64,000 bases of DNA from Bacteroidota bacterium (GCA_017860455.1 JAGDMF010000001.1:1-64000), one strand, 5' to 3'; positions 17,254 through 26,789 are shown, counted from the first letter of the stretch. Numbers and translations: made by a program. Notes: generated from the letters alone by a model not told the origin.

Positions 17254-18543
17254 TTAGTCTACTTCCAATTCTTTTTTAACGGAGGCGATCATATCATCTA
17301 CGGTTTCCTCTTCAAGGTCAGTACGATGGATCAATTCTTCACGGCTAAGACTTAGGATACTTTTAGCGGTATCGCAGCCGATACTTTTAAATGCATCGAT
17401 CACCCATTGGTCGAATTCATCTGAGAATTCGTTCAAATCAACATCTTCCTCTTCAATAACGTCATCTCTGAACACGTCGATTTCGTAGCCGGAAAGTTTA
17501 CTGGCTAATTTAATATTATAACCTCCTTTACCGATCGCTAGTGAAACCTGATCAGGTTTCATATAGACATTGGCAGTTTTGCTTTCGTTATCGATCTCAA
17601 TAGAACTAATTTTTGCAGGGTTTAAAGCTCTTGCGATCAACAGGCTGATATTTGAAGTATAGTTAATTACGTCAATATTTTCGTTTCTAAGTTCGCGAAC
17701 GATGCTATGGATTCTACTTCCTTTCATACCTACACAAGCACCAACAGGATCAATTCTATCATCATAAGACTCTACTAAAACTTTAGCTCTTTCACCGGGA
17801 GAACGAACCACATTTTTGATAGTGATAAGACCATCAAATACTTCAGGGATCTCATTTTCCATTAATCTTTCCAAGAAAGTTGGAGCCGTTCTGGAGATAA
17901 TAATAACAGGGGTAGAACCTTTGATATTTACGCTGGAAACGACAGCCATAAGGGTATCTCCTTTTTTGTATTTATCGGCAGGGATTTGTTCTGATTTAGG
18001 TAACACCAATTCAACACCATCTTCATCAAGAACGAGGATCTCTTTTCTCCACACCTGGCTCACTTCACCGGACACTAACTCACCTATTCGGTGTTCATAT
18101 TTTTTATAAATATTATCTTTTTCATACTCCATCACTTTGGTGATCAGGTTTTGACGAAGGGCTAAGATTTCTCTTCTGGCGAAATCATTCATTCGAATAG
18201 TTTCGTAGCAATCTTCTCCCTCTTCAAGGTCAGCTTCGATTTTCACCGCATCTTTCAATTCGATTTGAGTGAATTCATTTTCCAATTCTCCATCAGCAAC
18301 CACTTCACGAATTCTTTGGATAAGCCAGTCACCGTTATCTACATTAACAACAACACTGAACACCGCTTCGGTACCAAATTTTTTACCTAATGCGGCATGC
18401 ATTACATCTTCCAGAATTTTCATCATGGATTCTCTGTCAATACTTTTAAGTTCTTTAAATTCTTGAAAGGTCATCAATAGATTCAAACGACTTTCGGAAT
18501 CTTTGTCCAATACATTGCTCTTGCTTGATTTCTCTTTTTTCAT
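17254..18543 (-). CDS. nusA: Transcription termination/antitermination factor NusA
   Basis: 429 residues from the ATG at 18543. The NusA N-terminal domain is followed by an S1 domain (about 150-220) and two KH domains ([18 protein letters not shown] near 266 and [18 protein letters not shown] near 334). A Bacteroidota-style acidic C-terminal tail contains a helix-hairpin-like segment. It binds RNA polymerase and nascent RNA and shapes pausing, termination and antitermination. A start at 18615 would read through the 18591-18612 palindrome and is less likely. Unusually, no rimP gene stands upstream; tRNA-Gln does. Confidence 0.93.
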   Translation of the reverse strand: MKKEKSSKSNVLDKDSESRLNLLMTFQEFKELKSIDRESMMKILEDVMHAALGKKFGTEAVFSVVVNVDNGDWLIQRIREVVADGELENEFTQIELKDAVKIEADLEEGEDCYETIRMNDFARREILALRQNLITKVMEYEKDNIYKKYEHRIGELVSGEVSQVWRKEILVLDEDGVELVLPKSEQIPADKYKKGDTLMAVVSSVNIKGSTPVIIISRTAPTFLERLMENEIPEVFDGLITIKNVVRSPGERAKVLVESYDDRIDPVGACVGMKGSRIHSIVRELRNENIDVINYTSNISLLIARALNPAKISSIEIDNESKTANVYMKPDQVSLAIGKGGYNIKLASKLSGYEIDVFRDDVIEEEDVDLNEFSDEFDQWVIDAFKSIGCDTAKSILSLSREELIHRTDLEEETVDDMIASVKKELEVD

Positions 18544-18590
18544 TTTTGTTGATATTATTAATGATATTATTTTTTCAAAATTATAACAAA

Positions 18591-18612
18591 AAGTGGGGTC
18601 AAGACCCCACTT
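18591..18612 (-). terminator. Perfect palindrome ahead of nusA
   Basis: AAGTGGGGTC and its exact complement are separated by two bases, followed by TTTTTGTT on the minus strand, between tRNA-Gln and nusA. It could be a second terminator after the tRNA or an attenuator in the nusA leader. A TAATTTTG box (18576-18583) follows, but its -33 partner is poorly spaced. Confidence 0.5.
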
Positions 18613-18630
18613 CACTACCTTTAAAAAAAA

Positions 18631-18651
18631 CTCCCACCTTTAGAGTGAGAG
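18631..18651 (-). terminator. Terminator of tRNA-Gln
   Basis: On the minus strand CTCTCAC pairs with GTGGGAG (one G-U pair, 7-base loop) and is followed by eight T residues (18630-18623), 11 bases after the tRNA 3' end. Confidence 0.7.
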
Positions 18652-18661
18652 AAGTTTTCTG

Positions 18662-18732
18662 TTGACCAACCAGGATTCGAACCTAGACAGACAGTACCAA
18701 AAACTGTAGTGCTACCGTTACACCATTGGTCA
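18662..18732 (-). tRNA. tRNA-Gln (anticodon UUG)
   Basis: Cloverleaf on the minus strand: acceptor TGACCAA pairs with TTGGTCA, the D arm is GTGTAACGGTAGCAC, the anticodon stem is ACAGT/ACTGT with loop TTTTGGT (anticodon TTG), and the T arm is CTAGGTTCGAATCCTGG. The 3' CCA is not encoded, which is common in Bacteroidota. It is followed by its own hairpin terminator and preceded by a TATTTTTG box, so it is a separate transcription unit between dnaJ and nusA. Confidence 0.95.
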
Positions 18733-18751
18733 TTGTCTCAATTTGAGGATG

Positions 18752-18759
18752 CAAAAATA
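18752..18759 (-). promoter_or_regulatory. -7 promoter box TATTTTTG for tRNA-Gln
   Basis: TATTTTTG on the minus strand lies 19 bases before the tRNA-Gln 5' end. Confidence 0.4.
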
Positions 18760-18843
18760 CAACTTTTTCTAATATCTTCGGAGAAAATTTTAATTTTTTG
18801 TATTTTTTTTGGTTCTTATTGTTTTTCAATAAGATGCGTAATA

Positions 18844-19998
18844 TTAATTAAAGAATTGTTTCACTTTATTAAAAAAATTCTTCTCATTTTTTGTGGGTTT
18901 TGGCTGGAAATTTTCAGATTGTTCCATTTTTTCAATCATAGTCTTCTCTTCTTTCGTCAAATTTTTAGGAGTCCAGACATTAATATTAACGATAAGATCC
19001 CCTTTTCTACTGCTATGGAGTTCAGGTAATCCTTTATTTTGGAGTCTGAGGATTTGACCACCCTGTGTTCCGGCAGCAATTTTAACACGTGCTAGCCCGT
19101 CTAAAGTTGGGATATCGACACTTCCACCCAAAGCTGCCTGAGGAAACGAGATAAAATAGTTCAGATACAAATTATTTCCATCTCTTTCAAAAAGTTCGTG
19201 TTCAACCTCTTCAATAACAACGATAAGGTCTCCGTTTACGCCTCCCCTTGGTGCAGCATTTCCTTTTTCGCGCATGGATAGTTGCATTCCATCTTCCACA
19301 CCGGCGGGAATATTGATAGTTACTATCTCTTCTCCTTTAACGATACCGTTTCCGTTACAGGTAGGGCAAGGGTTTTTGATGATGGTTCCTTCACCTCCAC
19401 AAGAATCACACACAACGGCTTGTTGAATGATTCCGAACATACTTCTTTGTTGGTGCATTACTTGTCCGCGGCCATTACATTTAGGACAAGTATGGAGATC
19501 TGATTTATTTTTAGTCCCTTGTCCGTTACAATCGGGACAAGCGATCATTTTTTTGATTTTTAGTTTTTTTTCAGTTTGTTTTGCGATCTCATCCAGGGTA
19601 AGTTTAACAGTAACTCTAAGATTAGAGCCTTTTCTAACTCTCTGACGTTGGGAGGATCCACCGGAGCCGAATCCACTGAAACCGCCAAAGCCACCACCGA
19701 AAAGGTCACCAAAACGTTCAAAAATGGAGTTTAGGTCAAAATCACCAGAGAATCCGCCGCCGCCACCCATATTGCCACTCATGCCGGCATGTCCGAACTG
19801 GTCATATCTACTTTTTTTCTCAGGAGTGCTTAACACATCATAAGCTTCAGCTGCTTCTTTAAATTTTTCTTCTGCTTCATGATTTCCCGGATTTCTATCA
19901 GGGTGAAACTCCATCGCTTTTTTCCGATATGCTTTTTTAATCTCTTCTGCAGAAGCATTTTTACTGACCCCCAGAACTTCGTAATAATCTCTCTTCAT
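18844..19998 (-). CDS. dnaJ: Chaperone DnaJ (Hsp40)
   Basis: 384 residues. The J domain (1-70) has [10 protein letters not shown] with the HPD triad that stimulates DnaK. A Gly/Phe-rich segment lies at about 75-125. Four CxxCxGxG zinc motifs follow ([32 protein letters not shown], about 155-225), then the substrate-binding C-terminal domains. It delivers unfolded proteins to DnaK. The gene is 45 bases after grpE and shares the sigma-54-like promoter ahead of grpE. No dnaK is present in the window. Confidence 0.96.
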   Translation of the reverse strand: MKRDYYEVLGVSKNASAEEIKKAYRKKAMEFHPDRNPGNHEAEEKFKEAAEAYDVLSTPEKKSRYDQFGHAGMSGNMGGGGGFSGDFDLNSIFERFGDLFGGGFGGFSGFGSGGSSQRQRVRKGSNLRVTVKLTLDEIAKQTEKKLKIKKMIACPDCNGQGTKNKSDLHTCPKCNGRGQVMHQQRSMFGIIQQAVVCDSCGGEGTIIKNPCPTCNGNGIVKGEEIVTINIPAGVEDGMQLSMREKGNAAPRGGVNGDLIVVIEEVEHELFERDGNNLYLNYFISFPQAALGGSVDIPTLDGLARVKIAAGTQGGQILRLQNKGLPELHSSRKGDLIVNINVWTPKNLTKEEKTMIEKMEQSENFQPKPTKNEKNFFNKVKQFFN

Positions 19999-20043
19999 CT
20001 TTTTATAGTTAGCTGAATCTATGTTCAGAATTAAAAAATCTTG

Positions 20044-20688
20044 TTAATTAGCCACAATCACTTTTGAAAAGCGAATCACTTTTTCTTTCATTTTATACCC
20101 TTTTTCGGTAACATCCATCACTTTTCCTTTCATTTCTTCACTTTGAGCAGGAAAATGGGTGATTGCTTCATGAAAATCTGTATTAAAAACTTCGCCCATG
20201 GATTGGATCTCTTCCACTTCAAAACGGGTTAAGATTGATTTTAATTTGTTGTAAATAAGTTCAAATCCATCTTTTAGGGCATTCAAATCTTCAACGTTTT
20301 GATTGTATTGAATGGCACGTTCAAAATCATCAACAACAGGTAAAAGGGCCACGATCACTTTTTCGGAAGCAGTACCTATCAGATCAATTTTTTCTTTATT
20401 GGTTCTTTTTTTATAGTTATCAAATTCAGAAAACAATCTTAAAAATTTATCATTCAATTCCTGTTTCTCTTTTTCCAGTTTTTCAACATGTTCTTTCAAT
20501 TTATCCTCTTTGGATGGTTTTTTACCAAAAAAGGACTTATTCCCTTTTTTTTCGTTTTCAGCAGGTTCTTCAGCAGATGTATGTTCAACAGTCTCTTCAT
20601 GAGTTTTGGTCTCTTCTGAACTGTTTTGCATCTCTTCCTGAGGGGTTTTTAGTTCTTCTCCCTCTAAATTTTCCTTGTTTACCTCCAT
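20044..20688 (-). CDS. grpE: Nucleotide exchange factor GrpE
   Basis: 214 residues. An acidic, disordered N terminus (to about 75) is followed by the long GrpE coiled coil (LEKEKQELNDKFLRLFSEFDNYKKRTNKEK), a four-helix section and the C-terminal beta domain with VDVTEKGYKMKEKVIRFSKV-like spacing. GrpE dimers release ADP from DnaK. It is first in the grpE-dnaJ operon. Confidence 0.94.
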   Translation of the reverse strand: MEVNKENLEGEELKTPQEEMQNSSEETKTHEETVEHTSAEEPAENEKKGNKSFFGKKPSKEDKLKEHVEKLEKEKQELNDKFLRLFSEFDNYKKRTNKEKIDLIGTASEKVIVALLPVVDDFERAIQYNQNVEDLNALKDGFELIYNKLKSILTRFEVEEIQSMGEVFNTDFHEAITHFPAQSEEMKGKVMDVTEKGYKMKEKVIRFSKVIVAN

Positions 20689-20734
20689 AATATATATAAT
20701 ACTTAATTAATGAATCACTTTTCTGACCTCACAC

Positions 20735-20750
20735 TGCAAATAGTGTGCCA
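20735..20750 (-). promoter_or_regulatory. Sigma-54 promoter ahead of grpE-dnaJ
   Basis: TGGCACACTATTTGCA on the minus strand fits the RpoN -24/-12 consensus TGGCACR-N4-TTGCW at every fixed position. The predicted transcript start is near 20724, leaving a leader of about 36 bases before the grpE ATG at 20688. No TAnnTTTG box is seen in this spacer, and I did not notice another sigma-54 match elsewhere in the window. Confidence 0.6.
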
Positions 20751-20785
20751 AATAGTTTTTATGTCAATTTGTCACAGAAAAACAA

Positions 20786-20818
20786 AAAAAAAGCGGCCAT
20801 AAGAAGACCGCTTTTTTT
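20786..20818 (-). terminator. Terminator of the PorE-like gene
   Basis: An 11-bp stem (AAAAAAAGCGG with its complement, loop of 11 bases) is followed by a T-rich run on the minus strand, 9 bases past the stop of the gene ending at 20827. Confidence 0.85.
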
Positions 20819-20826
20819 AGCAGAGA

Positions 20827-23364
20827 TTATTTTTCAAAAATAATCTTATTTTTTTCTTTATCAACTTTATATTTACCCCATTGGTTTGTGATATACTGAT
20901 CACCGATCACAAATGGAGTAGGAAGACCTTTTTTAACGACTACTTTCACGTTTTCTTCATAATCGTCACCCACGCGGATATCTTTTAAGTAGAAAACTGA
21001 ATTTTCGATAATGGATCCATCTTCTTGTTTGATGGCTCTGTCTCTTAATTCGAAGTCACCAACGGTAATAATCATCTCTTTCAAGTATCTTGTAGCTTCG
21101 GTATAGTTCATATAGATTACATCTGAATTTTCGCCGATTGAGAATTGGGAAGTTTGGTTATTGGCGTAGCAAGCCCCTTTAACAAGAGAGCCTTCGATAG
21201 TCACAGGTAATGTTTTTCCTTCCACAATAGCAATGGTAACTGTTTTAGGAGCACCTATAGAATCATTTTTGGGAACATAATTACTATGTAAAACTGTAAA
21301 TTCTGAACGACGGTTCAACTGGTGAGCTGCTTCCTGAGCATTTCCTTTGGGAAGACTTTCGATATAAGCTTCTGTTAATATCGTTCCTTTAGGGAAGAAA
21401 TAGGTTTTTCCTTCATATAAATAGGTAAAATCTTTATCAAATTTACGTGGACTACTTTCACCATATCCCATTGGAATAATACGATCAGCAGGGATCCCTT
21501 TTTCATTTACCAAAAAGTCCATACAAGATTGGGCACGATTTTGAGATAAAATTTTATTTTTCTCTTCAGTATCTCTGGCATCGGTATGGGAACGTAATTC
21601 AATAACAATGGTTGGATTTTTGATCATTGTATTGTATAATTCCATAAGGGAATCTTTATATTGAGGTTTCAATTCCCATTTAGCTAAATCATAAAAAATT
21701 TCTGGAAGTGGAATAGGATCTTTTGGAATTGGGGCGATTCTGAAATCTTGTTTTAGGTCCGTATTTTCGGAAAGGCCAATGGTTGTTTGAATTGCTTTAT
21801 TATTATCGTTATCCCAATAACCTTTTTTAGTTACGTGCATGGTATAGGTAGTATTGGCTAAGATTTTGGATTTATCGAAGAAATAGTACCCTTTGATATC
21901 GGTTGTTGTTTTATAGGAAGTTCCGTCAGAGCCCACGATTTCAACAGTAACGCCATCCAAATACTGAAGGGTAGCTTCATCACGGATATAACCGGCAATA
22001 GTATAAACGATAGGTCTAAGAAGGAAGTAGTAGATATCATCGCCATTTTCATCGTTTTTACCAGTATGTCTGTTAGAAGAGAAGAATCCTTTAGCCAGAT
22101 AAGGAACTTTAGATTTAGGATCTAACACTTCCTGATCATCGAAAATCATACCGATTTCATCGAAGCAGGAGTTGATAGGGACGCCCATATTTTCAGGTTT
22201 GGACCATTCGTTATTTCTGTAAGTAGAAACAAAAATATCAAGGCCACCTAGACCTGGATGACCGTCTGAGGAGAAATACAAAGCGGAATCGCCTCTAAGA
22301 GCGGGGAACACTTCTTGTCCTTCAGTATTTACTTGATCACCAAGATTAACGATGGTAGTAAATTTTCCGGTTTTTTTGGTACGGGTAGCTTTATAGATAT
22401 CGTAACCCCCTTTACCGCCCGGTTTATTAGAAGAGAAATAGAGTGTTAATTCATCCATTGAGATATAAGGGTGCACATAGTTAAAGGAATCCGGGCCCAA
22501 TTCCAGCATTTCAGCGGCGGCAAAGCCGTTTCCTTTTTTAGCAGCGGTATAGATGTTGCAATATTTCACTTGTTTTTTGTCGTGAGGGCAGCGGGTAAAA
22601 TAGACTTGAGAGCCTTTGCGGTTCGCGGTTAATTCGCCTTCACTAACGGGGGAGTTAACGGCTTCATCTTCATCTATTGGTTTAGTGGGTGTCCATTCGG
22701 CGGGAGGCCATTCTGTATTTTTACTTTTAGGTTTTTCAACGAAGTAGATATCTGAGAAGTCGCCGCCGGTCCATTCATCTTCACCATCACCTTTAGAGCC
22801 TTTGCGGTTAGATGTGAAAACTAACATAGTTTGTTTTTCAGGATTTCCCCAACGTGGAGCCCAGTCATCTTGTTTTGTATTTAGTTTTTTCAGATTTTCA
22901 ACTTCGTAGCGGGTTGGATTTTCGTTCCAATATTTTGCTTTTTGGGAGCCTTCGATTCTCACGATGATTCTAGGATCATCGGGGACTCTTTTTTTATAGG
23001 CTTCATAATATTTCAGAGCCAGGTCATATTTTCCTTGCAGTTGGTAGATACTTCCGAGCTGGAAGAAAAGCATAGGATTATCTTTTTGATAATTTTTCTT
23101 TTCGAGGCGAAGGTAAGTTTGTTCAGCTTTTTTCAAATCACCCATAATTCTGTAGCATTCAGCAATTTGAAAAGTAACTCTTCTCACTTCTACGGGATTT
23201 TTAGAAATTTTTCTCATCCCTTTCTGGTAATTTTCCAAAGCATTTTTAAATCTACAATTTTGGAAATCTACATCCGCATCCCGAATTGGAGTTTGAGCCT
23301 GAATGAAAGAGATATTCAGAATAATACTGAATATTAGTGTAAAAAACAACCTATATTTATTCAT
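20827..23364 (-). CDS. PorE-like OmpA-family protein (TPR, propeller, CRD, OmpA)
   Basis: 845 residues. Signal peptide 1-23; TPR-like repeats about 25-140; PD40/WD40-like propeller repeats about 170-440 (TLYFSSNKPGGKGGYDIY, ALYFSSDGHPGLGGLDIF); a carboxypeptidase regulatory-like beta domain about 455-530; and an OmpA peptidoglycan-binding domain about 550-690 (ELRSHTDARD, NKILSQNRAQSCMDFL, NRRSEF). This order is that of PorE-type T9SS subunits, which tie the secretion machine to peptidoglycan. It fits the T9SS cargo proteins in the window. About 155 residues after the OmpA domain form an extra beta-rich tail that I do not recognise from PorE. It has its own -7 box and terminator, so it is probably transcribed alone. 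Confidence 0.85.
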   Translation of the reverse strand: MNKYRLFFTLIFSIILNISFIQAQTPIRDADVDFQNCRFKNALENYQKGMRKISKNPVEVRRVTFQIAECYRIMGDLKKAEQTYLRLEKKNYQKDNPMLFFQLGSIYQLQGKYDLALKYYEAYKKRVPDDPRIIVRIEGSQKAKYWNENPTRYEVENLKKLNTKQDDWAPRWGNPEKQTMLVFTSNRKGSKGDGEDEWTGGDFSDIYFVEKPKSKNTEWPPAEWTPTKPIDEDEAVNSPVSEGELTANRKGSQVYFTRCPHDKKQVKYCNIYTAAKKGNGFAAAEMLELGPDSFNYVHPYISMDELTLYFSSNKPGGKGGYDIYKATRTKKTGKFTTIVNLGDQVNTEGQEVFPALRGDSALYFSSDGHPGLGGLDIFVSTYRNNEWSKPENMGVPINSCFDEIGMIFDDQEVLDPKSKVPYLAKGFFSSNRHTGKNDENGDDIYYFLLRPIVYTIAGYIRDEATLQYLDGVTVEIVGSDGTSYKTTTDIKGYYFFDKSKILANTTYTMHVTKKGYWDNDNNKAIQTTIGLSENTDLKQDFRIAPIPKDPIPLPEIFYDLAKWELKPQYKDSLMELYNTMIKNPTIVIELRSHTDARDTEEKNKILSQNRAQSCMDFLVNEKGIPADRIIPMGYGESSPRKFDKDFTYLYEGKTYFFPKGTILTEAYIESLPKGNAQEAAHQLNRRSEFTVLHSNYVPKNDSIGAPKTVTIAIVEGKTLPVTIEGSLVKGACYANNQTSQFSIGENSDVIYMNYTEATRYLKEMIITVGDFELRDRAIKQEDGSIIENSVFYLKDIRVGDDYEENVKVVVKKGLPTPFVIGDQYITNQWGKYKVDKEKNKIIFEK

Positions 23365-23401
23365 AAATGATTATATTTATCTACATAGAAAATGCAAGGT
23401 G

Positions 23402-23409
23402 CAAATATA
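23402..23409 (-). promoter_or_regulatory. -7 promoter box TATATTTG, PorE-like gene
   Basis: TATATTTG on the minus strand lies 37 bases before the start codon. The -33 region has no clear TTTG. Confidence 0.45.
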
Positions 23410-23495
23410 CATTTTTTTTTTCTAATTGCGAATTTTTTAGATCTTTTTTTGCAGGAAGTTAAAAAATAATTGATTTGGGGAGTTATTTCAGATTG

Positions 23496-23660
23496 GGATG
23501 CGTTAGGACGGAGCCGGAAAGCCCGTAAAGTGGCCGTATTAGCAGTGCATGGAGATGCAAAGCGAGCCTGTGAGCTTTGGCAGCGACAATGCACTGCTAA
23601 TACGGCCACTGCGTACTTGCAGGCGTAGGCCGACCCCGAGTGAAGCGAGGGGGAACGCCC
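23496..23660. repeat. GC-rich intergenic element with long inverted repeat
   Basis: A GC-rich block stands out sharply in this AT-rich spacer. It contains a perfect 22-bp inverted repeat (23529-23550 with 23589-23610, AGTGGCCGTATTAGCAGTGC at its start) around 38 bases, which themselves hold a 6-bp hairpin CAAAGC/GCTTTG. Flanks are CGGAAAGCCCG (left) and GAAGCGAGGGGGAACGCCC (right). The flanks recall a repeated intergenic element that I remember from other Bacteroidota genomes. It holds no plausible protein. It may be a mobile palindromic repeat or a structured RNA. Confidence 0.6.
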
Positions 23661-23667
23661 ATATAAT

Positions 23668-23698
23668 AAAAAAAGGGAACTAAATAGTCCCCTTTTTT
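23668..23698 (-). terminator. Terminator of secDF
   Basis: AAAAAAGGGGAC pairs with GTTCCCTTTTTT on the minus strand with one mismatch; a T-rich run follows. It lies about 22 bases after the secDF stop at 23721. Confidence 0.75.
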
Positions 23699-23720
23699 AA
23701 ATTATAGATTAAAAGTAGTC

Positions 23721-26700
23721 TTATTTCAACAATTCTACTTTTGGTTTTTTAACGGTTTTTTTTCTGTTTAATAAGTCAAACAAAAGTGGAGAAGAGATGA
23801 AAATACCTGAATATGTTCCAAGCATGATACCGGTTGTCATCGCAAAAATAAACCCACGGATCACTTCACCGCCAAAGAAGAAGATCGCAAACAATACCAC
23901 TAACGTTGTACCGGTAGTGTTGATGGTACGACCTAAGGTTTGGTTTACAGAACTATTGATATTAACAGCTAAGTCACGTTTTGGATAAAGAGCCATATTT
24001 TCACGAACACGGTCATAGATAATAACCACGTTATTGATGGAGTACCCGATTACCGTAAGGATCGCAGCGATGAACGACTGATCCACTTCCATGGAGAATG
24101 GCATCACTTTGTATAACAGCGAGAATAAACCAATAGTAAGCATGGTATCGTGAGCCAATGCTAAAACACCACCCAACCCGAATTGCCAGTTTTTGAATCG
24201 GATTGCAATATAAATGAAGATTAATACTAATGAAACCAAAACCGCCCAAATTGAATCCATCAATAACTCTTGAGCTACATTTGGTTTCACTACTGATAAA
24301 CTTTGGATACCACGTGGATCATTTTGTTCGGAGAAATCGGTATAAGAGATATCAGTTTTAACGTAGAATGGTTTTAATGCATTGAATAATTTTTCAGTGA
24401 TTTCTCTGTCTACTTTAGGATCATTTTGTTCTATTTTGTAGTTGGTTGTGATTCTGATCTGGTTATCACTACCAAACGTTTTTACTTCAGGATTACCCCC
24501 AAACTCTTTGATAATAGCAGTACGAACTTCGTTTGTTTTTACATTTTGGTCAAAACGAACTACATAGTTTCTACCCCCTGTAAATTCGATACTTGGTTGT
24601 AATTTCAAAGTAAAGAAAGAGATTATAACAATTACTGAAAGAGCAATTGATATCGGATAGAAAACTTTACGTTTTTTAATAAAATCAAAGTTTGTTTTTG
24701 AGAAAGCATTTAAGGTATATTTATTACCAAATTTATAAGTTGTATTTTTAACGATTCCTCTTTCAAATATCAATCTGGTAATGAAAATTGCAGTAAATAA
24801 AGAAGAAAGGATACCAATAATTAAAGTGGTTGCAAAACCTTGGATTGGACCAGAACCGAAAACGTAAAGTACGATACCTGTAATTAATGTGGTAACCTGT
24901 CCGTCGATGATCGCTGAGTAAGCATTTTTATAACCTTCGTCCACAGCTAAGCGTAATCCTTTACCGGCGCGGATCTCTTCACGGATACGTTCGAAGATGA
25001 TAACGTTCGCATCCACTGCCATACCTAAGGTCAGCACGATACCTGCGATACCGGGAAGTGTTAAAACAGCACCCATAGAAGCAAGTACTCCCATGATAAA
25101 GAATACGTTGGTCATCAAGGCAATATCAGCCACCCAACCTGCTCTACCGTAGTACAAGAACATATATAAAAGTACTAAAATGAAGGCTAACAGGAACGAC
25201 ATTAAACCGGCGTTGATTGATTCTTTCCCTAAAGTTGGTCCTACCACTTCAGATTGAACAATATTCACGCGGGCTTCGAGGTTACCTGAATTTAATACGG
25301 TTGCTAAGTCTTTTGCTTCTTCAATTGTGAAGTTACCAGAGATTTCAGAGTTTCCACCTGCAATTTCATTTTTAACAGTAGGATAGGAGTAAATAAAGTT
25401 ATCCAAAACAATTGCAATCATTACAGGAATTTTGGTTTGACTGTATTTATCAGCGGCAGCTTTTGTAATTTTTCTCCATTCATCGGTTGCAGCAGATTCC
25501 ATAGACATGGTAACAACGGTTTGGTTGTTTTGGTTAACGTCCTGACGGGCATTACGAACCACTCTGGCACCACCGATAGTTTCAGAACTTAATTTTGGTC
25601 CGAATCTGTCGTTATTTTTCTTCAAAGGAATTAAAGGATAGGTATTATTGAAATCAGGTTCAGGTTTTCCCCACATGAACACCAAACTTCTGTCTCCCAT
25701 TAATCTGATGATAGAAGGCAATAATCTGTCTATCTCTTTCATTTGAGATTCTTTGAAATAAGCGATAGGTGCGCCATCCCGAGGGCTGTTGATCACTTTA
25801 AAAGCTTTAGAAAGGATGGTAGTTCCTTTATCAGCTGTTGCAGGTGCAGCAGGAGTAGTTAAAGCAGTAGAATCTTTAACGGTAGTTGTATCGGTAGCAG
25901 TTGTATCAAGTTTAGATTCGTAGTTTTGTTTCACTTTTAATTCTTGAGCTAATTGGTTATCAGCAGCTGAGAATCTTTGTTGAACAGATTTTCCTCCCAC
26001 AACGTCGTTATACACTTCCCAGAACTCTAATTTTGCAGTACTTTTCAAAAGTTCAGTAACACGTTCAGGTTCTTTAATCCCTGGAAGTTCAACCAAGATA
26101 CGGCTTCCCTGAAGACGTTGAATATTAGGTTGAGCTACCCCAAAACGGTCGATACGAGTTCTTAAAATACGGAAAGTTCTGTCGATAATTTCATCAGATT
26201 CTTTTTTCAAAAGAGAGATGATTTCATTGTCAGACATTGATTTATTGGCACTTAATCTTTCACCAAAATAGGTTCTGAGCAAAGCGTTTTGCATATTCAT
26301 CACCTTTTTTTGATTGTTGAATGCATCAACGAAAAGGTCAACAAAATCTGCTCCTGTTTTGGTATAAACTTCATTTGCACTATTGAACGATCTGATGAAA
26401 AGAGAGTCTTCTGTATTATCAGCCAAACTTTTAAGTACATCAGGATAAGAGATCTCTAAAGTGACGTTCATCCCCCCTTTTAAGTCCAAACCAAGATTTA
26501 ACTCTTTGTACTTTGTTTGTTTAAAAGTATTTCCTAAAAATACTTTTTCTTCTTTTTTCTCAGCAAGATATTGAGTCTCTCTTGCACTGATTACAGAATC
26601 CCTTAAATGTTGCTCTAACATTTTGTCCCCATTTGCTTGTTTGATAACCTCTTCTATAACAGTAGGGTCATTAGCAAAATTGCGGGCATCTTTACCAATT

Positions 26701-26789
26701 TTCCATGTTACGAAAGAAAATGATAGGCAATACAAGCAGGTAAGTGCAATCAGGATTGAAAAAAATAAAAATAAACCTTTGTTGCGCAT
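23721..26789 (-). CDS. secDF: Fused protein translocase subunit SecDF
   Basis: 1,022 residues. The SecD part carries LNLGLDLKGGMNVTLE near residue 97, a large periplasmic P1 region (including IAIVLDNFIYSYP and GNFTIEEAKDLATVLNSG of the head subdomain) and six membrane segments (about 520-700). The SecF part begins near 690 with IEFTGGRNYVVRFD and another six-segment block. It uses the proton gradient to pull translocating chains out of SecYEG, which T9SS cargo and lipoproteins need. A Ser/Thr/Ala-rich insertion near 290-330 separates P1 base and head. Fusion of SecD and SecF is normal for this phylum. Confidence 0.95.
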   Translation of the reverse strand: MRNKGLFLFFSILIALTCLYCLSFSFVTWKIGKDARNFANDPTVIEEVIKQANGDKMLEQHLRDSVISARETQYLAEKKEEKVFLGNTFKQTKYKELNLGLDLKGGMNVTLEISYPDVLKSLADNTEDSLFIRSFNSANEVYTKTGADFVDLFVDAFNNQKKVMNMQNALLRTYFGERLSANKSMSDNEIISLLKKESDEIIDRTFRILRTRIDRFGVAQPNIQRLQGSRILVELPGIKEPERVTELLKSTAKLEFWEVYNDVVGGKSVQQRFSAADNQLAQELKVKQNYESKLDTTATDTTTVKDSTALTTPAAPATADKGTTILSKAFKVINSPRDGAPIAYFKESQMKEIDRLLPSIIRLMGDRSLVFMWGKPEPDFNNTYPLIPLKKNNDRFGPKLSSETIGGARVVRNARQDVNQNNQTVVTMSMESAATDEWRKITKAAADKYSQTKIPVMIAIVLDNFIYSYPTVKNEIAGGNSEISGNFTIEEAKDLATVLNSGNLEARVNIVQSEVVGPTLGKESINAGLMSFLLAFILVLLYMFLYYGRAGWVADIALMTNVFFIMGVLASMGAVLTLPGIAGIVLTLGMAVDANVIIFERIREEIRAGKGLRLAVDEGYKNAYSAIIDGQVTTLITGIVLYVFGSGPIQGFATTLIIGILSSLFTAIFITRLIFERGIVKNTTYKFGNKYTLNAFSKTNFDFIKKRKVFYPISIALSVIVIISFFTLKLQPSIEFTGGRNYVVRFDQNVKTNEVRTAIIKEFGGNPEVKTFGSDNQIRITTNYKIEQNDPKVDREITEKLFNALKPFYVKTDISYTDFSEQNDPRGIQSLSVVKPNVAQELLMDSIWAVLVSLVLIFIYIAIRFKNWQFGLGGVLALAHDTMLTIGLFSLLYKVMPFSMEVDQSFIAAILTVIGYSINNVVIIYDRVRENMALYPKRDLAVNINSSVNQTLGRTINTTGTTLVVLFAIFFFGGEVIRGFIFAMTTGIMLGTYSGIFISSPLLFDLLNRKKTVKKPKVELLK

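Noticed and set aside
18576-18602. Complete nusA promoter (TTG plus TAATTTTG)
   Set aside because: The spacer is only 16 bases and the TTG lies within a palindrome; only the -7 box is acceptable.
23361-23609. Minus-strand frame through the GC-rich element
   Set aside because: It reads through a palindromic element and a T-rich spacer and overlaps the PorE-like gene's promoter; no protein family fits.
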